Source: Burkholderiales bacterium
Lineage (GTDB): Bacteria > Pseudomonadota > Gammaproteobacteria > Burkholderiales > Burkholderiaceae
Direction of reading: 5' to 3'
DNA: 64,000 nucleotides
Assembly: GCA_021287185.1 (NCBI GenBank)
Contig: JAJTAZ010000022.1
Coordinates: 1-64,000, forward strand
The notes under the pieces were generated by a model. It made no database searches. It was not told the DNA's origin and saw only the letters and a list, made by a program, of their open reading frames with translations. Shown piece after piece: positions 8,591 through 16,497 of the stretch. Position 1 is the first letter of the stretch; each line of letters starts with the position of its first letter. The translations under genes and the position numbers were made by a program.

Positions 8591-9241
8591 TCACCACTTG
8601 AATTCTGGCCACTCAGTCCAGTCATGGAAATCTTGTGGGTGACTACCTTGCGCCTTAGCAAGTTCTTGAAGCTCCTTCTCAAACACCTTGTAATCGGCAC
8701 TTTGGGGAAATAGACGACTCAAAAAGCTTGGCAATTTTTTTAATCTGGCTTTCAGCGTGGTTCCTGAAAACACGAACTCACGACATTGTATAAAGACAAA
8801 CTCAGTTAAATAGTCTTTGGATACAAATCCGAACTCTTTGACCCAACCCATAACTTTCTGAGAAATATTTGAATCATGCTCATTAAGTGCATTTTCAATG
8901 CAAGCTTCTAAACGATACAGATCTGATTGAATAGCGCTATCTGTGGGTTTGAATGCTGCTAAATTGCGTAGCATACTGACCTGAGCAAGGAACTCTGGCC
9001 ACAAAATATCCACCGAGTAATAGGTTGATGGTTCATCATCCGAACCCTTCATAACAATCTCTCGTTGTCCTGATTTAGCCTTGCGTACTTCGTAGGCTAA
9101 GCCCAATACAAACTCTTGCATGTCAGAGTCTTCACCAACTAGATAATGTATCGTTTCATGTAGTCGATGAAAATCATAATAATCACCTGAGAGTCTTATT
9201 CCAGCTCCATGAGCGGTGCATTCGCCACGTAACATAATCAT
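8591..9241 (-). CDS. DUF6904-like partner of the HNH protein
   Basis: 216 residues. The N-terminus (LRGECTAHGAGIRLSGDYYD followed by LHETIHYL) resembles small bacterial proteins of the DUF6904 type, which have a beta-rich N-terminal part and helical C-terminus. The recognition is from memory and tentative. First gene of a two-gene operon with the HNH-like protein; its promoter would lie in the 57 bases shared with divergent vapB. Fixed pairing with a nuclease suggests a sensor, inhibitor or immunity role, but nothing shows this directly. Confidence 0.45.
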   Translation of the reverse strand: MIMLRGECTAHGAGIRLSGDYYDFHRLHETIHYLVGEDSDMQEFVLGLAYEVRKAKSGQREIVMKGSDDEPSTYYSVDILWPEFLAQVSMLRNLAAFKPTDSAIQSDLYRLEACIENALNEHDSNISQKVMGWVKEFGFVSKDYLTEFVFIQCREFVFSGTTLKARLKKLPSFLSRLFPQSADYKVFEKELQELAKAQGSHPQDFHDWTEWPEFKW

Positions 9242-9298
9242 CCTTTCATCGCTTGTTGTGATATACTTACCATATAGTACACGAAATCGGAGGTTAAT

Positions 9299-9553
9299 AT
9301 GGAAAAAGTTTTAGAAAAATCAACGAAATTATTTATGAACGGTCGAAGCCAGGCGGTGCGACTTCCAGCGTCGTTTCGCTTTGATTGCGATGAAGTCAAA
9401 ATCCGCAAGGATCCTATTTCAGGTAACGTTGTGATTTCACCTATGCGCAAAACTTGGGACAGTTTCATTCAACTTGCCAGCACAACCACAGTACCATCTG
9501 ACTTCCTCGATGAGCGCAACGATGATGCACCACAAACCCGCGAGGCGTTGTGA
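9299..9553 (+). CDS. vapB: VapB antitoxin
   Basis: 84 residues with an AbrB/SpoVT swapped-hairpin DNA-binding domain (FMNGRSQAVRLP at about 12-23) and a flexible acidic C-terminus that would neutralise the toxin. The GGAGG at 9289-9293 is a good ribosome-binding site. The stop codon overlaps the vapC start, the usual arrangement for coupled antitoxin-toxin translation and operator-bound autorepression. Confidence 0.88.
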   Translation: MEKVLEKSTKLFMNGRSQAVRLPASFRFDCDEVKIRKDPISGNVVISPMRKTWDSFIQLASTTTVPSDFLDERNDDAPQTREAL

Positions 9554-9957
9554 TGGGCACGTCGATTCGCTATATGCTGGACACCAATGCTGTCAGCGAC
9601 TTCATCAAAGGGCAGGGCAACGTGCGCACCATGGGCATGAGTTTGCCTACAACGTCTTTGTGCATCTCTGCAATCACTGAAGCAGAACTGTACTTCGGTT
9701 TGGCAAAGAAACCCGATGTCGTGGCACTGCACCACCTCGTACACGAGTTTTTAAGCAGGGTGGAGGTGTTGCCCTGGGATACAGAGTGCGCAATCCACTA
9801 CGGGACGCTCAGAGCCGATTTAGAGCGTCAGGGCAAACCCTTGGGCAACCTCGATATGCTCATCGCAGCACACGCGGTTTCAAATGGGTTGGTGCTCGTG
9901 ACCAAGGATAAGGCTTTTGCTCAGGTGTCTGAACTTCATACTGAAGATTGGTCATAA
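9553..9957 (+). CDS. vapC: VapC PIN-domain ribonuclease toxin
   Basis: 134 residues from ATG 9553, overlapping the vapB stop. PIN-domain acidic residues are present: Asp in YMLDTNAVSD near the start, Glu in ITEAELYFGL, and Asp in NLDMLIAAHA near the C-terminus. VapC toxins cleave tRNA or rRNA and stop translation when VapB is degraded. In an ICE the pair probably favours retention of the element. Confidence 0.9.
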   Translation: MGTSIRYMLDTNAVSDFIKGQGNVRTMGMSLPTTSLCISAITEAELYFGLAKKPDVVALHHLVHEFLSRVEVLPWDTECAIHYGTLRADLERQGKPLGNLDMLIAAHAVSNGLVLVTKDKAFAQVSELHTEDWS

Positions 9958-9991
9958 TATAGGAACACTTGAGTGCAACCTCACACACCGT

Positions 9992-10020
9992 ATATAGGTG
10001 AACAATTACGCACCTAATAT
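9992..10020. promoter_or_regulatory. Operator-like inverted repeat before the alarmone synthetase
   Basis: ATATAGGTG (9992-10000) and CACCTAATAT (10011-10020) form an imperfect palindrome with a 10-base centre, 15 bases upstream of the synthetase ATG. It overlaps the likely promoter or leader, so it may be an autoregulatory operator, as is common for toxin-antitoxin operons, or a leader hairpin. Confidence 0.4.
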
Positions 10021-10035
10021 GCATGGAGTAACTAC

Positions 10036-10596
10036 ATGAATAAAACAAGTCAAATCAAACAACTGGTTGCAGAAATTAATCGCTTGCATAGTGAATTCTC
10101 GAAAGATTATTTCGAAACAGGAGCAATTGAGAAAATCAATTTGTCCAGAACAATTACGCATATACCTATGCCTCATATCTATCAGTATCGTTTAACGCTG
10201 CATGAGAGCATCAATGATTATTTAATGACGGCGGAAATTGCTATTAGATACTTTTATCGCGTTAAAACCCGTGAAAGTATTGACGATAAAATATCTCGAT
10301 TTGGTACGCGAGAGGATCAATATCCTGTCAACAACTGGTTGAATGATATTTTTGGTGCACGGATTATTGTGGCCAATGATGAGATAAAGTCCGTTATGGA
10401 GGTTTTGGATGATTGGCAAGATGAGTTGAACCTTAAAAATTGGTATCTGCGGGATAAAGAAGGATATCGTGGTTTACACATCTATTTCAAAAATAAAAGC
10501 AACTTTTACTTTCCGTGGGAGTTACAAATTTGGGATGAGCAGGACTTGCTAAGCAATATTCGTAACCATGAAAAATTCAAACGTAATTTTATGTGA
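10036..10596 (+). CDS. Small alarmone synthetase (RelA/SpoT synthetase domain)
   Basis: 186 residues, a stand-alone RelA/SpoT synthetase domain without hydrolase or regulatory domains. Signature residues are present: R75-x-K77-x3-S81 in YRVKTRESI (ATP binding), D104/G107/R109 in DIFGARII, GYRGLH at 143-148 (substrate tyrosine and histidine) and E162/Q164 in WELQI. Such proteins transfer pyrophosphate from ATP to GDP/GTP, or, in toxic relatives, make ppApp or modify tRNA. Cotranscribed with the zinc-finger gene 15 bases downstream. Whether it is housekeeping-like or a toxSAS toxin cannot be told from sequence. Confidence 0.75.
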   Translation: MNKTSQIKQLVAEINRLHSEFSKDYFETGAIEKINLSRTITHIPMPHIYQYRLTLHESINDYLMTAEIAIRYFYRVKTRESIDDKISRFGTREDQYPVNNWLNDIFGARIIVANDEIKSVMEVLDDWQDELNLKNWYLRDKEGYRGLHIYFKNKSNFYFPWELQIWDEQDLLSNIRNHEKFKRNFM

Positions 10597-10611
10597 GTAG
10601 GTGGTGCATAT

Positions 10612-11394
10612 ATGAAAACTGTTATTCATCCTTACAAGGAAATTTCATTAAATGCCGCGCAATACATTGCTGAGTTTGGAGGCAAGCACGACACTCGATG
10701 GACTGACAAACGACGACCCGCCACTAGATGCCCTGCATGCTATGAACCAATGAAACTGGTGGGTGAAGATAGACCAGTCCACGATCAGTTTTTTTCGCAT
10801 ATAGGCAATTCTTCAGAACAACCCGTTTTCTGTCCATTACGTACAAGTACAACTGATTTCCGTTACGCTTTTTTGAGAGACTCGCCTCATGATTCTTCTG
10901 TTGGGGAGGCAATAAAACGAAGTTTCTTTAAAAATTGGACGAAACATTTCAGCATGATTAGAAAACATCTTGATGGCATGTTTGATGTCCAACAATTCAT
11001 TCAATTGATTCATTTAGGTAACGAGTCACGATTATGGAATCGAGGCAATTTATCTGAGTGGGAAATACCTTATGTTTTTCTAGTGTGGCAAGACTATCCA
11101 CCAATTAAGGACAAAAGAACTGGCAAGTATGTACGAAGGGAATGGTACAAGTTTTGGTTTGATTACCGAGTAAGAACGCTTGAAGACATCTGGATCCGCA
11201 CGCAAGGTAAGCCCCGAATCATACGAGCAACTTACTCCATTCCTCGTGATGGCTCATCGCCAGGAATTGACCAATTGAGAGATACAAAAGTGTTCGATTT
11301 GAATGAAAGTTTTCTTGCGTTGAGCTACGAACCAAAAATCCATGACTATGTTAAAAACTGTATGGCTCGTGAATTCCCAAATTTTATTCCTTAA
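10612..11394 (+). CDS. CoiA-like zinc-finger protein, partner of the synthetase
   Basis: 260 residues. A CPAC knuckle at 40-43, histidines around 57-63 (FFSHIG) and Cys74 form a zinc-ribbon like that at the start of CoiA-type proteins (CPxC...HFxH). The remaining 180 residues are rich in Trp, Tyr and Arg without a recognised fold. It lies 15 bases after the synthetase with its own AGGTGG site, and its end overlaps the convergent gene by 4 bases. It may be the antitoxin or cofactor of the synthetase, or an effector; this is inference from pairing. Confidence 0.55.
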   Translation: MKTVIHPYKEISLNAAQYIAEFGGKHDTRWTDKRRPATRCPACYEPMKLVGEDRPVHDQFFSHIGNSSEQPVFCPLRTSTTDFRYAFLRDSPHDSSVGEAIKRSFFKNWTKHFSMIRKHLDGMFDVQQFIQLIHLGNESRLWNRGNLSEWEIPYVFLVWQDYPPIKDKRTGKYVRREWYKFWFDYRVRTLEDIWIRTQGKPRIIRATYSIPRDGSSPGIDQLRDTKVFDLNESFLALSYEPKIHDYVKNCMAREFPNFIP

Positions 11395-12191
11395 TCTAAA
11401 ATTTCATACTGAATTGAGTTTTCAGGATTTAAATCAATTTTCCGAGTTTCAAAATCTTTCCACCACTTGTCATTAGGATTTCTGATGACAAATTTTAACT
11501 CCTCGTTACAATATACGGCGTACATTCCAAATGGACCACTACCAACCACAATCGTATATCTGTTATGGTTTTGCAAAGGTTCGTTGTTTGGCCAATTAGG
11601 ATACATTGTTTCAACAAATATTTCATTGATTCGGTGAGGTCGCCAGTTTCGACCTAACTCGTGCTGAATGTCTTTTGAACTGGCTTCATTTTCATCAAAC
11701 ACCTCAATCAATGGAAATTGACAGTCTGCATGATTCAAAACTTTGTCTAAACTTAATTGAAGTGTAATGGGGGGGAGTTCGTTTTCAATTTGTTTATCAG
11801 ACTCATTGGTCACGATTGAATTATTGGATTCTTTCATCAATGATGTATTGAAGCTGTCTGAGTGAACAAGTTTCATTGTGAGAAAATTCACCAAATCATG
11901 AGCATCTTTAGCGTCGAACACTTGGAAAAAGTACTCTGGTGCATCTTTAGCGTCAGGTAAAACAGTCTGCCCATCAATTGCAATAGTGATGTTAATCGAA
12001 CCATTTGCACCATCTGCATCCAAAACCGCGTAACAACAACCACTCGAACGGTAATACCAGGAGTTAGTTTTGTCGCATCCTCCAAGTTGGTTTTTCATAG
12101 AGGTTACGAGTGCTTCAATTTTTTCTTTGTACTCAATTCTCATCAAAGCCACACCATTACTTTGGTTAAATAGATGAATTTCATTTTTCAT
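11391..12191 (-). CDS. Hypothetical protein, 266 residues
   Basis: Last gene of the long minus-strand run downstream of topB. The sequence looks soluble, with an acidic middle and a C-terminal beta-rich part (RYTIVVGSGPFGMYAVY). No family recognised. Its start overlaps the stop of the previous gene, so it is translationally coupled. Confidence 0.5.
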   Translation of the reverse strand: MKNEIHLFNQSNGVALMRIEYKEKIEALVTSMKNQLGGCDKTNSWYYRSSGCCYAVLDADGANGSINITIAIDGQTVLPDAKDAPEYFFQVFDAKDAHDLVNFLTMKLVHSDSFNTSLMKESNNSIVTNESDKQIENELPPITLQLSLDKVLNHADCQFPLIEVFDENEASSKDIQHELGRNWRPHRINEIFVETMYPNWPNNEPLQNHNRYTIVVGSGPFGMYAVYCNEELKFVIRNPNDKWWKDFETRKIDLNPENSIQYEILD

Positions 12192-12778
12192 TATTTTTTT
12201 ACCTTAGTCAAAAATTCTTCCGCCTTAATCACTGCCTCTTGCCAATTTCTTCCGATACGTATTGGCCCTTGATCGGAATGATAGAAAAGACCATAATCAT
12301 TCCAAAATGCCACAATTTCAGGTACGTTCCTTAAATATGACCGCATTGGAAATCCTACTTTGCCATCCTTTGAAGTATTGAATTTTGCAATTTCTGATTG
12401 CAAAGCATCAATAAAAACCCTGTCTGCATATTCAATGTAGGCTTCTCGATTTCGACGAAGAGCGGCCACATAAAACCATATTGATGCTTCACCATGAATA
12501 TCATCTTCAAAGAACCAACCAAGCCAATCCATCACATGAGAATATCCTTTTTGCGCCCATTTTCGACAAAGTTTAAGAGTGCTCGGGTAATCTTTAGCTT
12601 CGAGCATCTGAACGAATTGCCCGATTTTGATGTACTGTTTCTTTCCAGTTCTTCGATTAGCGGTCCAAATGTAGTCATTGTTTTCACCAACCCAGCAGTT
12701 ACCAAGAACAACGACAGGGGTCTTTTGAGAACTTATTTGCCACACTTGTCCGTCTTCAATGAAGTTTTTGTCTGTCAT
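12191..12778 (-). CDS. Hypothetical protein, 195 residues
   Basis: Unrecognised soluble protein rich in Trp and Tyr; the motif WAQKGYSHVMDWLGWFFEDD at mid-length resembles a helical-repeat (Sel1/TPR-like) surface but this is weak. It overlaps both neighbours by one to four bases, so belongs to the same operon. Confidence 0.5.
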   Translation of the reverse strand: MTDKNFIEDGQVWQISSQKTPVVVLGNCWVGENNDYIWTANRRTGKKQYIKIGQFVQMLEAKDYPSTLKLCRKWAQKGYSHVMDWLGWFFEDDIHGEASIWFYVAALRRNREAYIEYADRVFIDALQSEIAKFNTSKDGKVGFPMRSYLRNVPEIVAFWNDYGLFYHSDQGPIRIGRNWQEAVIKAEEFLTKVKK

Positions 12779-13326
12779 GATTTGTCTTCAAGATGTTTAT
12801 CAAGATTTTCTGCAAGTATCTCGAAATCCGTAGGGTTTTTTCTGACTCGTATGCCAATATCTCTGGTTACCCAGTCTTCTAATGATGGTTTATCATTGGC
12901 TTGCCAGTTATCGAAAATCACCTTGTAAATGCGAAGCAAGCCCACATCAATCACATCTGCTACGTGAACCTTATCGCACATTGTGCAGTAGCCAGTGTCC
13001 CAAAGGTCAATCCCGATTAGCAGTTTTTCCTCAGTAACTGTATCAACGTTATATGGCAAATCTTTTGGATTGATCAAGGAACAGACGAAATCTAAATATG
13101 GGGAAGTTTTGAGTGCTTTGAAGCAGTAAATGTGCTGATTTTTCAACATTTGACCTGCGTACTCTCCATGGTCAACATGAATATGTAAGGCTTTGAGGAG
13201 TTCTAATTTGTCATTGTATAAAACTTGATTCTTTCGCTCTATTTTATAAATTTTTCTGAATAGCAAAACTATCGCAATCAAAACCAACACCAACGAACCA
13301 ATCATTCCTAATTTCATTTCAACCAC
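12775..13326 (-). CDS. Membrane-anchored hypothetical protein, 183 residues
   Basis: One N-terminal transmembrane helix (about residues 5-23) followed by a Lys/Arg-rich stop-transfer and a cytoplasmic domain containing a Cys pair, GYCTMCDKVH, that could bind metal. No family recognised. Overlaps both neighbours. Confidence 0.5.
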   Translation of the reverse strand: MVEMKLGMIGSLVLVLIAIVLLFRKIYKIERKNQVLYNDKLELLKALHIHVDHGEYAGQMLKNQHIYCFKALKTSPYLDFVCSLINPKDLPYNVDTVTEEKLLIGIDLWDTGYCTMCDKVHVADVIDVGLLRIYKVIFDNWQANDKPSLEDWVTRDIGIRVRKNPTDFEILAENLDKHLEDKS

Positions 13327-13552
13327 CTATATATAATTTATTCAAGTTTTCCAAAACCCACTGTACGGCCCCAGTGGACTCCAACCACCTCCAAGCCGTT
13401 GTCACATCATCAACAAGCAAAGAGAAGGGCGGCAGGGTGTTGTGTTGGCTCCAATAAGCCCCTACGCGAACGAGTAGGGCAAAAATCACCAGTTTCATCG
13501 CTGCATTTATCACGCGACGAGCCACGTACCAGGCTGCAAAGTATTGGATCAT
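13319..13552 (-). CDS. Small hydrophobic protein, 77 residues
   Basis: One likely membrane helix (about residues 16-32) and an amphipathic C-terminal helix. No family recognised. It overlaps the following gene by 8 bases and the preceding one by 4, consistent with an operon of tightly coupled genes. Confidence 0.4.
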   Translation of the reverse strand: MIQYFAAWYVARRVINAAMKLVIFALLVRVGAYWSQHNTLPPFSLLVDDVTTAWRWLESTGAVQWVLENLNKLYIGG

Positions 13553-13926
13553 TTGCTTACCCTAACGGTTTGAAAATTTGCCTTTGAAAGGTTTTCAATT
13601 CTCTTTATTCGCTTGCCTGGTTTGGTCAAAACAAAAGCAATAATTGAATCGAAATCCGTGTCTTTACTTAAAACATAAAACTCATTAAATTTATCAATCA
13701 TTTGTCCCAATTTAAATGCAATTTGCATATCTGCTGCATTTTTACCTGATTGGCTTACTACATTCCACCCTATTGTTGCATACTCAAATTCTTGAAGTTG
13801 CTCGCCAGAGATTTTTTGGTTAGGACCAAGAAACACTTCACAAACAACCTGTTTTCCAAGCTGTCTGATACCTGTAATATTCTGGATATTTTGATAGTCG
13901 ATCAAAATTAGTTTTTTTGCATCCAT
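13549..13926 (-). CDS. PIN-like nuclease-fold protein
   Basis: 125 residues. The start LILIDYQNIQN and the later LSKDTDFDSI are the paired acidic motifs of PIN-like (NYN/LabA or PIN_7) domains, in which Asp residues hold a metal for RNA cleavage. The neighbouring DUF2726 gene ends 3 bases upstream. RNase function is inferred; a regulatory RNA-binding role is possible. Confidence 0.6.
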   Translation of the reverse strand: MDAKKLILIDYQNIQNITGIRQLGKQVVCEVFLGPNQKISGEQLQEFEYATIGWNVVSQSGKNAADMQIAFKLGQMIDKFNEFYVLSKDTDFDSIIAFVLTKPGKRIKRIENLSKANFQTVRVSK

Positions 13927-13929
13927 CCT

Positions 13930-14553
13930 TTATTTCTCCAAAACAATTTGATTAAAAATATCTCGATCTGTTAGATTTTCTATTTGAGCTATTTTCCATC
14001 GCACCAAATGGATTCCCGCGCTTTTAAATACGTGATTTTTGATTCTGTCGGCCCTCACCCTGTCAGCTCGTTGGTGAGTACTGTCATCAATCTCAATGCC
14101 ACACACAAGTTGATAGTTTTGATCGCACACGACAAAATCAACAGACATCCTTGCATACCGACCAAACAGACTGTATTGCCTAGAGGTACTCTGCCCACTT
14201 TTGACTTTAATTAATTGTGCCAATGACACTTGTGGGAAAATATAATGTTCAGGTAACGCAGCGCGTAAAGCATCAAAGACCTTGACCTCAATCCTTGTCA
14301 TAATAGAATTGGAACGTAATGGCCAAGTGGTTTTTAATTCGCGTTCCAATGCATCGTCACTCGATTCGGATTTTTCTGACTTGAATAACCCATATAAGTC
14401 TTCTGTCTTATCATCGTAGATAATTTTGTCTTTATTTAGCGATGGTTTGCTGGACACATCAAATGACTTTAACCGTTTTTCAGCATCAGATACTTTTTTC
14501 AAATATATACCAGCCACAACAAGACCAACGCAAAGCACAAAAATGAACTCCAT
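13930..14553 (-). CDS. Membrane-anchored DUF2726 nuclease-like protein
   Basis: 207 residues: an N-terminal transmembrane helix (about 2-18), a linker, then a DUF2726 domain (about 80-205). That domain is related to very-short-patch and PD-(D/E)XK-type endonucleases, with the typical VDFVVCD...GIEIDDSTHQ core and following DR..AD..K residues. Proteins of this type occur widely in ICEs and plasmids. Activity is not established for the family. Confidence 0.65.
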   Translation of the reverse strand: MEFIFVLCVGLVVAGIYLKKVSDAEKRLKSFDVSSKPSLNKDKIIYDDKTEDLYGLFKSEKSESSDDALERELKTTWPLRSNSIMTRIEVKVFDALRAALPEHYIFPQVSLAQLIKVKSGQSTSRQYSLFGRYARMSVDFVVCDQNYQLVCGIEIDDSTHQRADRVRADRIKNHVFKSAGIHLVRWKIAQIENLTDRDIFNQIVLEK

Positions 14554-14554
14554 G

Positions 14555-14839
14555 TTAGTCTTCTCCTCGGCTCGGAAGTGTTGCGGTCAAGTGCCCCACC
14601 CAAACAACTACCATACCGATGCTATAAATTATCATCGTGAGCTTCGAATCCTGATGTTGCACAGCCAAGCCAACCCCCATCAACAGTGTAATCGCAACAA
14701 TCGAATGCCTTTGTTTGCACCACAACATAAATTTAGAATTGCGGGATGGTGTTGCTGAAGGAAAATACAAATTGCCTAAAACAACTAACATCCCTACGAA
14801 TGCTCCAATCAGCATGAAATCAAATAATGATAAATTCAT
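14555..14839 (-). CDS. Small membrane protein, 94 residues
   Basis: Three predicted membrane segments (about residues 8-26, 47-62 and 67-85). No recognised family. It abuts the DUF2726 gene (1-base gap) and overlaps the preceding gene by 4 bases. Confidence 0.45.
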   Translation of the reverse strand: MNLSLFDFMLIGAFVGMLVVLGNLYFPSATPSRNSKFMLWCKQRHSIVAITLLMGVGLAVQHQDSKLTMIIYSIGMVVVWVGHLTATLPSRGED

Positions 14840-15060
14840 AACAAATTTTCCAAAATAATTGCAATGTTTCCTATGTTTGCGGCTATGAATATTGCAATTG
14901 CCGCAACAACGCCTTTCAAAGCAAATATTGAAAGTATCTTCACTTTTAGCGCCGTTGACTTACCAAATAACCCCTCTTGACACAACCAAAATCTCCACAT
15001 CAAAAGTAACCAAAAGCCGAAAAGTACAAGACAAAAACCGAGTTCTGCAATATTTTTCAT
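14836..15060 (-). CDS. Small membrane protein, 74 residues
   Basis: Two or three hydrophobic segments (about residues 5-22 and 45-72) around a short polar loop. No recognised family. Coupled by a 4-base overlap to the next small membrane gene. Confidence 0.45.
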   Translation of the reverse strand: MKNIAELGFCLVLFGFWLLLMWRFWLCQEGLFGKSTALKVKILSIFALKGVVAAIAIFIAANIGNIAIILENLL

Positions 15061-15090
15061 TGCTATCCTTTTTTACTATTCCAATATTCA

Positions 15091-15651
15091 TCAATAACCC
15101 CCTCGCCACTGACGTACGCGCCCTGTATCAACGTGGGTAAATGAATCATAAAACCCAACTCCGCCAATTCGGTAGTATTTTGCCATTTGCCCAACTTGGT
15201 CGGGATTTAGCCCACGCACCGATAAATCTGCCGCCATCCCTTTGACGTGCAATGAATTTTTTGCTGCGCCTTCAAGGTTGCTATTGTGTGCTTGCGTTCG
15301 GTAGCCAGAATTGATTGTAATAATTGGATTCACAACGCCAGCATCTCTTGCCCATCCTTGTATCCCATACATGAGATTGAATACCCCAAAATCGATACTT
15401 GATGTACGTCCGCGGTCTACCACATCACGCATCATGTAGCATAGTTGCTGGTATGCATCTGGGATGTACTGACCGTTTTGAAAAAAAGAAATGCGAGCTC
15501 TTTCACCCGTTTGTGCACGACGAATATCAACCCATCTATCTCTGTACCAAAAGTTGCGATCACTCGCAGCGGCCAAATCTGGCAGAAGGATACCCGCAGC
15601 TCCAACTGCCACAAACCCCAAGCCTTTAGTTAAAAATTCACGACGGTTCAT
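15091..15651 (-). CDS. Tat-exported M15/DUF882-type peptidase
   Basis: 186 residues. A twin-arginine signal peptide (NRREFLTKG at residues 2-10, cleavage near AAA-SD) precedes a peptidase M15A/DUF882 domain. Zinc ligands fit the family: His and Asp in SLHVKGMAADL, and His in THVDTGR. The E. coli relatives (MepK/YcbK) cut peptidoglycan crosslinks. In an ICE such an enzyme probably opens the cell wall locally for the transfer apparatus. Encoded in the run of small genes downstream of topB. Confidence 0.8.
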   Translation of the reverse strand: MNRREFLTKGLGFVAVGAAGILLPDLAAASDRNFWYRDRWVDIRRAQTGERARISFFQNGQYIPDAYQQLCYMMRDVVDRGRTSSIDFGVFNLMYGIQGWARDAGVVNPIITINSGYRTQAHNSNLEGAAKNSLHVKGMAADLSVRGLNPDQVGQMAKYYRIGGVGFYDSFTHVDTGRVRQWRGGY

Positions 15652-15664
15652 TTATCAGCCTACC

Positions 15665-15910
15665 TTATCCCATGACCAAGAGGGTATTTAGCGAATCCAA
15701 CACAGCGCAAACCATGAATATCAAGCCTATAGCAAATAATTTTATGGATGTTTTAATGTACTTTCTCGCCAAAACTATTTCAGAATCTATTCCATCGGGT
15801 AATCGACGCAATCTTAATCGTGATTTTTTAAGATATTTGATTATCAAATAAATCCCAATACAATTGACCAACACATTGAAAAGATTGGCATACACAATAA
15901 AATCTTTCAT
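15665..15910 (-). CDS. Small membrane protein, 81 residues
   Basis: Two transmembrane segments (about residues 4-25 and 56-76) separated by a very basic loop. No recognised family. Starts inside the stop region of the preceding gene (4-base overlap) and precedes the exported peptidase. Confidence 0.45.
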   Translation of the reverse strand: MKDFIVYANLFNVLVNCIGIYLIIKYLKKSRLRLRRLPDGIDSEIVLARKYIKTSIKLFAIGLIFMVCAVLDSLNTLLVMG

Positions 15911-16164
15911 TTACACTCCTCACTTTTCTCAATCACTTGTACAGTCAATTTCAATTCAATGGTGCTGTCTTTAGACTGATATCTAAACGTCTTTGACTCC
16001 ATGTTCATTAATCTCATTGCAACCAATTTACAAGCCATTTGAGTGACATCCTGCTTGTCGTCCAAGTCTTGGCCATCACCTCGTGCGTGGCCAACGTAGA
16101 TTGTGTTTGTGAGCGGGGAAATACCCATCCCAAACATACTTCTTTTCGTCTCAAAATTTCCCAT
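15907..16164 (-). CDS. DUF7446-like small protein
   Basis: 85 residues. The core GMGISPLTNTIYVGHARGDG...KQDVT resembles the phage protein family DUF7446, which has the same SPLTxxIxxGxxx...DVT pattern. Recognition is tentative and function unknown. Its first five residues (MGNFE) and the preceding bases are identical to those of the upstream gene. Confidence 0.5.
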   Translation of the reverse strand: MGNFETKRSMFGMGISPLTNTIYVGHARGDGQDLDDKQDVTQMACKLVAMRLMNMESKTFRYQSKDSTIELKLTVQVIEKSEECK

Positions 16165-16177
16165 TTAATTTCCTAAC

Positions 16178-16474
16178 CTAATTAACTTGACACCAATCCA
16201 AAGCGGTTTTTGGTATCAACACAGGGCGTTTAGACCTACCTACAGTTACCATCTTAAAAAAAGTTGCCTCAAAGTCGTCCTTACGCCAAGAAAGACCTTC
16301 ACCAGAGTGTTTGTCCCAAGTAAGTGGCTTTGGCATAAGCCCTTTGTTTTCAAGATAATTTCTAGCCTGTTCACTGAAACCAAAACTTTCTAAATCGGAC
16401 ACATCAACAACATCGTTACTTCCCAACACTTTTTTGAATTTCGTAACACTGAGCAATAATTCAAAATTTCCCAT
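16178..16474 (-). CDS. Hypothetical protein, 98 residues
   Basis: A small soluble protein beginning MGNFE, with a Leu/Phe-rich helical first half and a basic second half. No family recognised. GAGG lies 8 bases before the start. Directly downstream of topB in the same direction. Confidence 0.45.
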   Translation of the reverse strand: MGNFELLLSVTKFKKVLGSNDVVDVSDLESFGFSEQARNYLENKGLMPKPLTWDKHSGEGLSWRKDDFEATFFKMVTVGRSKRPVLIPKTALDWCQVN

Positions 16475-16497
16475 TTAAGCAACCTCAAATTACCCGT

